Source of the DNA: Hypomyces perniciosus
Taxonomy: Eukaryota; Ascomycota; Sordariomycetes; Hypocreales; Hypocreaceae
Direction: 5' to 3'
NCBI GenBank assembly: GCA_008477525.1
Contig: SPDT01000001.1
Location: 5,208,001-5,272,000, forward strand
Length of the DNA stretch: 64,000 nucleotides
The position numbers were made by a program, and so were the translations under genes. The notes under the pieces were generated by a model that saw nothing but the letters and a program-made list of their open reading frames with translations, searched no databases and was not told where the DNA came from. Positions 56,224-64,000 of this stretch are shown in pieces (the stretch's first letter is position 1; each line of letters opens with the position of its first letter).

Positions 56224-56916
56224 ATGGAAGACTTAGAACCCCTCGCAATTGCAGCCTTTACGTTCCCTCGCATCGGCTTCCATAACCTCTGTCAGGAATT
56301 TACACCTGAGGCCTTTCGTGATACCGTCTCATATCTTGAAAAGATATCTGGTGCCGGTATCAATTTGACTATCAACGAGTCCAGTCTTCACGAACGAATT
56401 TGCATCCTTCGCAGCAGGACAGTAGGGCCGATGAAATCTCTGCCAGTAGACAGCACCATAACAGTCACCGACGGCATCGAGGCTATGAAAAAAATACTCA
56501 ACCACCTCAGAACCTTCAACGAAATAGCCTTTAAGTGTTTCGAGTATAATCATTCAATCGAATACGAAGAAGAACAAGTCCTGGCGATGGCATACGTGAC
56601 GATTGGGAGGCTTTCACGAACTACCGGATACCACTTGCCGCCCTTGCGAGGAGTTGGTGTAAATCACACGGCAGCCATTCTAAATATGCTTTTGGTCATT
56701 GCCAACGATCGCTTTCCTCCAAGAATGTCACATATTTTCCCGGTCGGGACGCCGAATCCAGGTGTGTCCATCTCGACGGGCGGAACCGGGATAACAGGGG
56801 CTTCAAATCTGCATTCTAAACAGAACGCGGAAGACTTTAGGCAGGACCCCGATGCTGATTCCAACGCCGAGCAAGCTTCCGATGATGAATGCGACGCCGG
56901 ATGGCGCCGTAGCTAA
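56224..56916 (+). CDS. Hypothetical protein
   Basis: Single-exon frame of 230 residues. The sequence is protein-like through residue ~170 (IGFHNLCQEFTPEAFRDTVS, GIEAMKKILNHLRTFNEIAF, VLAMAYVTIGRLSRTTGYHL) and ends in an acidic disordered tail (DPDADSNAEQASDDECD). No membrane segment or known domain. Function unknown. Confidence 0.55.
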   Translation: MEDLEPLAIAAFTFPRIGFHNLCQEFTPEAFRDTVSYLEKISGAGINLTINESSLHERICILRSRTVGPMKSLPVDSTITVTDGIEAMKKILNHLRTFNEIAFKCFEYNHSIEYEEEQVLAMAYVTIGRLSRTTGYHLPPLRGVGVNHTAAILNMLLVIANDRFPPRMSHIFPVGTPNPGVSISTGGTGITGASNLHSKQNAEDFRQDPDADSNAEQASDDECDAGWRRS

Positions 56917-57998
56917 ATGAGTGTTTGGGACATCGAGACACTATGAATGAGCTCTGACGTAATGTTAGTTGCAGTTGTCTGGAACTGAGCGGTTAGATGA
57001 TCTGGGCAGTGCAGATCGGCAATTTGGTATGAGTCGGGAGGTCGAGATGGCGGGCATAAGACTTGAGATGTACGTTTAATACACATGGTTTAACTGCATT
57101 ACGCCTTGTAAATGGAGGTTACTTGGGATAAGTTGCATTGCCTACTTGCACGATGTATTTCTCGAGAGGCGACGACATCAAAGCTAATGTGTGCATGCCA
57201 GCGAGACTTAGCGCATCTTCTTGCATCCATTTGTCAGTCAGGAAAAAGATTTTCTGTCCACTCAAGACATATGATAGGCATACACGATGTGGTCTTGTGG
57301 AAATGGTAATGAAGGTGCGCTCGGGCATTCGTATCATTAAATGCGACACTTGGGGATACAGGCGGGGATGGAGCGGTTGATGCGTCGAGTTCGCCTCAAT
57401 TTCACTTATATGGCCTTGTAGAATCAGGGCCAGCTCGAGATGGGATGTAATCATGGGTAGTTGACGATCAAGGTATTTTGTCGGGGGTAACTGACATACC
57501 CAACGCACCTGCATTTCTTTATTGACCTACCCGAGAAAATTCGGCTGCTTATTTAAGCAGCTACTGTATTAGGAAGGCGATAAAGTATAAAGGGATACAG
57601 CTAGATTTAGTTTAATAAACATCAACCTTCTTCCCCCTTCAATACACGACCCTACCTGTGCCTATCGCGGTCCCCGAGTCGTATGGAGGTAACCGTTGGT
57701 TGCTTTCGGCTGCTGGCATCATGATCAAATGATCCGCAGTATCTTTTAGTCCCTACATTACTCAATTGCCGCTTCGTGGTTCTGTCAAGAGCGCGGGAAC
57801 CGCGCTCTATGCCAGTCGTTGTGTATGTGTGTGTGTGTGTGTTTGGGCGTGTCACTTCCCCCTCGACAAAGTATGTAACGGTTAGAGATCTTTATCCGCT
57901 TTTAGCGCATAAGCTTCATTTATTTCACATTCCCTTTCGCATCTCCTCCTCCTCCCTGCCTAGTACCTGCTCATAAGCTCTGTAGATGACGATTCACT
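56917..57998. other. Intergenic, with a short (GT)n run
   Basis: A minus-strand frame at 57119-57514 (131 residues) has no recognisable domain and is not annotated. A TGTGTGTG run of about 18 nt lies near 57823-57841. Confidence 0.45.
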
Positions 57999-58960
57999 CT
58001 ATGGCTTGGAATCCCAGTCCTGATAAATAAGGCTCCATTGTGTATGCTTCTCCTCATCGTCCTCCCATGCTTTCATTGCATACTCGCATACACCTCTAAG
58101 GTACGCCACCCAATTATTTCGAAAAGCAGGCAGAGTCTCATAGAAATAAGTCAACGAACTATAAGAATAGTAAATGAACCGATGCATTAGCTCTGAGGTC
58201 AAAGGCAATTTAAGCTCCAAGAGCTTAAGAAATCCGTGAATCCCATGCCTCCACATGCGAAGAGGCATTGGGCACTCGGAAGCTAAGCGAGAGGTATCAG
58301 GATCTGCGAGAGGATGTTGCGTTGCCACGAAGAAACATTGATACTTATACAGAAGCTTCTGTTGGAGATCAAGAAGATTAAACCATTGTTCAGTTTTCGT
58401 GTTCCCGTTTTTCTTAACCAATAATTGCATATGAATGCATTGCCGTTCTGTATCCACGAGTTCAGTGTGACATTCCTTAGCCTCTGCAGCTAATTCCTCT
58501 GGAGAAGGTAGGTTGCCCCGGATCTGGTGAATTATCTGATGATCTGTGGGTTGTGCCTGCGCATGTTGAGCTGTTTTGGGTTGCTTTCCATCTTCATATT
58601 GCGTTGTACTTGCCCCCTTGGTTTCACGGTCGTTGTTGTCAGAGGCCTTCGTCTGTTGATTAATGTAGCCATAAGCAGAGACTTGAATTCTATCATCCAA
58701 ATCGTCCACATTTGCGTCGGTGTTTTCGGGTCTTATGCCTTGATCCTGGACGTTGTGATATTAATTGGGTGGCTCCTGAACGTAATACAAGATGAAAACT
58801 TACTCTAACTTGAAGGAAATGATCCCGAAAGCATCAACTTCGTCCTTGTGAAGGCTTTCGATGCGGATAGAGACTATCCAACCCCACGAAATGTCGTTTC
58901 TTTCCGCAGTTATATTGACAGGGTATGATGCTAAGCGGAGCTGGCGACAAATCAAACGGC
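57999..58960 (-). CDS. Conserved eurotiomycete-type protein, 5' end incomplete
   Basis: Two recognisable exons, 58960-58804 and 58731-57999, joined by a 72-nt GTAAGT..ATAAG intron; a further 5' exon should exist upstream of the TTTCAG acceptor at 58961, but I could not place it. The first exon reads RLICRQLRLASYPVNITAER, WGWIVSIRIESLHKDEVDAF. The second ends with LLYKYQCFFVATQHPLADPD, MPLRMWRHGIHGFLKLLELK, LMHRFIYYSYSSLTYFYETL and a Trp-rich tail. These latter blocks match a family I remember from Aspergillus-type genomes in which the helical domain is followed by further sequence; here the protein stops soon after, so it may be a short form. Function unknown. Confidence 0.55.
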
Positions 58961-60327
58961 CTGAAACAGCAATGAGTGGTGAATACGTTATTGTAGTGGC
59001 TTAATGTATATATTTGCATTGGTCACGGGTTTAAACTTTTCTATTTAACTTGGGCCCATGATTTGTTTGTCCCTAAGGCAAAGACGCTAGCTAAGGGAAA
59101 TGAGCCCTGTCACGCGGCTAGTAGTACACTAAGACCCTTGCCATGGCCTAGAATACGATCTTCTGTCTCTGAGACTCACTACCCCAGCTGTAGCTCGCCC
59201 TTGAGGCAGGGGGTAACCATAATTAAGGAAGATGCGGCTTGGCTTACGCAGTTGGACCAAATGCCTTACAAGGATCACAGATCGGGAGGAATTTGTTTAT
59301 TGCTTTCATAGCTTAAATATAGTTTATTAAGCAGCCACCAAATTCCTAGTATGAGAAGCCCTGGGGATGTCACGTTACATATAAAAGGAAGAGACCGACC
59401 GACCGTCTCTCCAGTCACCCATCTTCCTCAGCCTTGAGAATTGAAGGTTTTCCCCGAATTGGAAATCCAGACCTCCCAGCCTCCCAGCCAAGCGACTAAC
59501 CACCTCCATTTAACTCTTTAGAGCAACCTTGCTTGTGCCAGATTTTATGTATTTAGGAATACTGTGCAATGTTTCCGTGGGATTATCCCCAGCCTTGTGG
59601 TCACCCCCATTCTCAGCAGGACGGAGATCTTGTAGAGGTAGCCATTAGAATATGAACTTCTCGCTAAGATTGTGAGTCTTACCGTAGCTTTGCCCGCCCT
59701 CAACCCACCCTTCTCCTACAGTTCCTGATGATCTCTGGGTTTTTTTTTGGGGCCATGTCGAGCCCCACGCTTGCATCTCCGCAAGAGACATATACATTGA
59801 ATTGAGCAAAAGGTTTTTGGTAATTGTAGGACCATACTTTATGTTAGCAGAATTCCGAGATATTAATAATAACTAAAAAAAGCCTTTGGAATTTTGATCA
59901 GGGTCAAACGTATAAGCCACAACTGAACTCCATGCTCGCTTCCATTTCTTGATGACAACTTGCAAGTTGAAACACAGATTTTTCATGTTCTATCCAGGCG
60001 ACCCAAGTCTAAACGATTGTGTCACGAGCGGTGTGTTTTTAAACCTTGTAATTAATTCTCATGCTGGATGAAGGGAGCTGGGGAGGTACTATCTCCTGTG
60101 CCAAGAAACATCTGCTGTTTTAGCGCGTTCAAACATCAGCCTAGGATTGGACAGGGAACGCCACATTAAGCGGATCCAGGCTTTCCGAGCGCCTTTGTAC
60201 GAGGTACAGCTGCCTAAGGCAGCACATGACGTGTCAGTATCCCTGTCTTTGCCACATTTCCCAAGGGCTTTGGCGAACCAACAGCCAACTTGTTAGGCAA
60301 AGAAAGGGCTCTCTGCGTCCATGGTCC
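58961..60327. other. Gene-poor stretch
   Basis: Apart from the possible missing 5' exon of the preceding gene, nothing supportable. T and G runs occur near 59740-59752. Confidence 0.45.
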
Positions 60328-61638
60328 ATGGCTAGCAGACACACCACACACGATGAAGGTACCCCGTCCCGGCCGGCCCTGTCTTATGGATTCCAGCCCG
60401 TGATTACGGAGTTGGAAACATTTCGGCAAGACACCGCTGTGGCATTAGTACCCATGGTGCCGAGACAGAAAGAGCCCGGGCTGTGGAGCTATGGTCTACC
60501 AGATCAATGGCAACTAGGCCAATGGGAAACTTTGCACGTAAATCTGAGGAGACAGGTTTGCAGTCCTAGCGTCTCCTTTGACCTCTAGGATCTAATGTAT
60601 CACTATGTACAGGCGGGTCAGATCCAGCTTACTAGTTGGAGTATTACTGGACAGATAGCTCGAGATCCAGAGGCCCTACGACTCAGCAACGGCGACGTGC
60701 AAGTGGGCGACGGCAGTTTGGCGCTTGCCCTTCTCCTGTCTGCCTCCAAGTCCGATATGAGGCTTCTCTTTCCAGATGCCGAGCCAATCCACATAGCCTG
60801 GGAGCCCAACTTCGCGCTATATTTCACCGGGGCGACACTCACGACTGAAAACAGCCGTGCAGATCTTTTGTTAACTATATTTGAGCTTCAGTCAGATGGC
60901 CTGATGTCACAAACGCGGAGGCTAAGGCCACCTAATGATTCGGTTTCACTTGTGAAAACCTTCTTGCGGGGCTTCCCTCAGGGCGAAGAGGATTGGAATA
61001 ATCATGAACCCATGTCACAGAAGGATGTCAACACCCTCCATGACGAACTGGTACTAAGCCACATTGCCCCTAATGTCCGGTCCGGGATGCCCTGGCTAGA
61101 ACTCCTCAAGACATTCGCCGACAAGTATATCCCTCAGCTAAGGGAAGAAGGGTCTCAGCTACACCAGGCTGTTTTCGTTAGCGCATGTGAAGTGGCCATC
61201 AAGCAAGGTCTTAAGGCAAAAATAGTGCATAAGATCATGCTCAGCTATTTGGGTGGAGCAGAGTCACGGATGAAAGATATGCGTCAGGGAGTGCTGAAGT
61301 ATATCAAAGTCTTAGACATGCTCCAAAAGAGTTGGCTTCCTCGGTCAAATGAGCTTTTATTACGCCGTTAGTGGACTCTATGGGCTACGGTTAGATTTGT
61401 AAATGCAGTATACTAACGTGTGACAGGTAAACCGTTCATTTTCACTGCCAAAAACTTCTCACAGGCCCATTTTCAGCTCCTTGGACAAATGAAGATCCTT
61501 GGTGGATATGCGGTATTGGATGGCGAATCTAAGGCTTATCTGCCCCTTAAACCTCTCGATTCAAGCGGGCTCCGCGTCTCGAATCTCGTACATGGGATGT
61601 GTGCAGGGAAAGTCGGGTATGTCTTTCGGGCGTTCTGA
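60328..61638 (+). CDS. Hypothetical protein with an in-frame TAG
   Basis: A frame from the ATG at 60328 (MASRHTTHDEGTPSRPALSY) is open through QWETLHVNLRRQVC, stops at TAG 60586-60588 and continues in the same frame two codons later (MYHYVQAGQIQLTSWSITGQ) to a donor at 61367. A 60-nt intron (61367-61426, with TACTAAC branch site) joins it to KPFIFTAKNFSQAHFQLLGQ, ending at 61638. The TAG is either a nonsense mutation or inside a 33-nt in-frame GT..AG segment (60556-60588), which would be unusually short for an intron. The family is not recognised; composition is strongly coding on both sides of the stop. Confidence 0.5.
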
Positions 61639-63143
61639 ATAGCTAAGCTAACCCTGGCAGCTTAAGTATCGTTGAACAACACCTTGGTGTTCCTGATACC
61701 TTGGACGTAGGTGGCAGCCTACCAGAGGCAAGGTATGGTCTGCGTGAGGGCTGATGGGTCTGCAATAGTGACCTGTATTGGAATGCCCCGTATGGGTTTG
61801 GCTACGACTGCTAACTCTAGGGCAAAAAAGAAAAGACTATTTGAAATGTAAGAAGTGTATGTGCTTGTCTTGTCAATCAGCCCGTGCTGTTAACTCAAGC
61901 CATGTATGGAATTCATCTTCGACCTTTTTCCCTAAGATGGTAAGACCATCAACAAGAAGATTTTTTGGCAACGGTAAACTCTGTCCGTAAGCGGCACACG
62001 AATGCGAGAGGTGGCCGCTTCTTGCATAATACTAGCGTATCTTCAAAGATTCCTGTGCAACTGAAAGGAGTACTCTGTACAAGGTACTAATAATGGGTGG
62101 ACGATGTCGTCCAACCATGCCTTACGCCAAGGGTGGTCGGAACCAACCCCTACGACAACCCCTTGCCCCCTGCTAACACCATGAATCACCATCCATAACA
62201 AGATGGTACGTAACCGAGAAGGGGACTCGGGGTTTATCGTTAATCATATGGCGCATAGGCCCACCTACCACACAGTACGCCGAGCATGGCTCGTTATTAC
62301 AAGTAGATGAGTCCAAAAGTTCCCCAGAGGACCAGACTTGCAGGGATCAGATGTGCGGAGATCCCCGTCAATCCCTGCATGGCAAATGAACTAGAAAGAA
62401 GAAATTGCTTGGCGCTGACGAGAGTATTGTAACGAACCCTTATACTCCGTACCGTTTACATTGATGGGGCAAAAGATCATGTAATTGGTCGCCTTTGTAG
62501 CAATTAATCTCACCGCACAAACCCTCTATAACAGCTTATTGTGCTGGGCTGTGAGAGTATGTCTATGAACTTGTTCTAGGATGACGGTCAGGCCTGCTTA
62601 TGGTGGTGTCTGGAGTCATATCATGCATTGGACAAGTTACTGAGAGGGAATATCGACAAGATCAGGGGTTGTAATAGCATTCGTTAGCTTCATGGGATAG
62701 TGGTCATCACATTTATCAGGAACTTGGCATCTGTTGAGATTTGTTGTGGGAACTGATGGGGGCACCGGCATCCCCGGCGTGGTACAGCCTCGAGTCAATG
62801 GGTTGCTTAGCTCTTTGTGTGTTTACCCCCTTACCTAGCAGCATGCGACGCTAGTAAAGGAGTAAAATAGCGATTGCTATCCACCAAGTACACTACCAGT
62901 TAGGGCATATTTCTTCTTTTTGTTGCCTGCATTGGCATCGTGTTCTTGGTCAGGCTGGGTAGTGCATCGTCCTTCCCGGCAGTCAATGTCTCATCTACAG
63001 ATTTCTAGAGCCCACTGTGGTTTGGCGCGTATCAAGGGTTCATGCCTGTTGGATATTATAAGGCAGCCAATCACTACCTTCCTGCTGATTGGCAAGGGCT
63101 CTCGTCTCTTGTCAATATTTCTGCTGGGACGAGCCATACCAAG
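61639..63143. other. Gene-poor stretch
   Basis: No supportable gene. A TACTCCGTA motif at 62443. Upstream frames that overlap the next gene (from 62920 and 63042) are in poor context. Confidence 0.45.
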
Positions 63144-64000
63144 ATGTCAACTACGCCAGCAACTGTTGGGGTCGAGGTGGACCAGGGTGATTCTGAATCG
63201 ACGTATGGCGATGAGATCTCGTCAGCCAGCATCTCCTTGTCCAGCAGTATCGAGTGGTATGTGTGGAAGCATGGCCGACGCTACCACGGCTACTATGCGG
63301 GAGACTATATCTTTCCCAATGATGAACAAGAGCAACAGCGCCTCGATGTGGTTCACTACGCGTACTACGGTCTGCTCGAAGAACGACTTTTTCTCGCTCC
63401 AATCAAACCCGAGGAACTCAAAGTTCTAGACATAGGTACCGGTAGTACCCCCAAATGTGAAATTCCTGGTCGACAACGTCGAACTGCAGTGGGATGAGCC
63501 AGATAAATACGACTTTATCCACTGCCGGTACATGGCTGGTTCCATTAAAGACTGGCCAAGACTTATCCGACAGATCTTCGATAACCTAAACCCAGGAGGA
63601 TGGGTCGAGTTCCAGGAATCTGATAATAACCCCTACTCGGAAGACGACTCGCTGAAACCTGATAATGCCATTATCCTGCTAATGAACCGTCTCATGGATG
63701 CCTGCTGCAAGAACGGCCGCACCCTAAACCCCGCCCCGTCCTTCAAGGGGTGGGCTGAGGCAGCCGGCTTCACTGGCGTCACTGAGCAGCGATTCAAGCT
63801 CCCCATCGGTAGTTGGCCCAAGGATGAACGGCTCAAAGAAGTCGGTAACTTGTTACGCCTGAGTTTCATTGAAGGACTCGAAGCCCTTACTGCGGTGCCA
63901 TTTAGAGATATCCTGGGCTGGTCGCAAGAGGAAGTGGAGGTTCTGAACTACATGGTTCGGTTGGCATTGCGAGCCAGACATACTCACGCCATGTTCAATT
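63144..64000 (+). pseudogene. LaeA-like SAM-dependent methyltransferase with deleted SAM-binding segment
   Basis: Starts at 63144 (MSTTPATVGVEV) and follows the LaeA-like pattern: SISLSSSIEWYVWKHGRRYH, FPNDEQEQQRLDVVHYAYYG, then motif I, VLDIGTG. Directly after this the sequence jumps, out of frame, to PPNVKFLVDNVELQWDEPD, skipping the ~28 residues (rest of motif I, the acidic loop and the DLSPIQP region) always found in this family. The new frame stays open to the window end with intact later motifs (FIHCRYMAGSIKDWPRLIRQ, NPGGWVEFQESDNN). An intron cannot explain it because the residues are absent from the DNA. Deletion breakpoints lie at GGTACCGGTA/GTACC (about 63437). Such enzymes include global regulators of secondary metabolism and many uncharacterised paralogues. 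Incomplete at the 3' edge. Confidence 0.85.

Noticed and set aside
57119..57514. 131-codon minus-strand frame
   Set aside because: No domain or splice context; overlaps several other open frames of similar quality.

Overview
The window reads as an accessory, repeat-rich region of a filamentous ascomycete genome, most likely a eurotiomycete of the Aspergillus/Penicillium type. The evidence is short spliceosomal introns (45-98 nt, GT..AG, with CTAAC/CTGAT-like branch sites), genes on both strands without operons, and a protein repertoire typical of these fungi: a DUF3723 protein, a nucleoside phosphorylase-NACHT-ankyrin NLR, a LaeA-like methyltransferase, a BCS1-like AAA protein, LysM/cysteine-rich secreted proteins and F-box-like proteins. 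The assignment rests on family recognition only; no search was run.

Layout. 0.4-1.2 kb: LysM secreted protein. 2.3-5.3 kb: DUF3723 coiled-coil gene. 6-9 kb: small coiled-coil and F-box-like genes. 9-10.5 kb: transposon ends and a dead copy of the F-box-like gene at 41-42 kb. 11.1-11.6 kb: a TM2-domain gene with an in-frame stop. 12.236-17.344 kb: a segment bounded by long terminal inverted repeats and TA dinucleotides, carrying one gene built from 32 copies of a 32-residue repeat plus ankyrins. 17.5-21.3 kb: four genes of unknown function. 21.5-28.8 kb: mostly gene-poor, with a hairpin array, a MADS-box-like regulator and a broken coiled-coil gene. 28.8-33.1 kb: a divergent pair, a HeLo-like/pseudokinase gene and an intact kinase-ankyrin gene. 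34-44 kb: two more secreted cysteine-domain proteins, small unknown genes, and two pairs of TA-flanked miniature elements. 46.6-50.2 kb: the NLR. 50.6-54.9 kb: relics of a Tc1/mariner transposase and of a BCS1-like ATPase. 56-64 kb: three poorly known genes and a methyltransferase copy whose SAM-binding region is deleted; it runs off the window end.

How it fits together. Three multi-repeat receptor-like genes (32-repeat gene, kinase-ankyrin, NACHT-ankyrin), a HeLo-like pseudokinase and three secreted cysteine-domain proteins resemble the self/non-self recognition and effector repertoire of fungal accessory regions. The most striking candidate system is the 28.8-33.1 kb pair. Its parts, a membrane-active-type four-helix domain fused to a catalytically dead kinase, next to an active kinase, parallel the RIPK3/MLKL necroptosis logic; this functional link is inference. 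At least eight genes are broken or probably broken, so the region is decaying and turning over through mobile elements.
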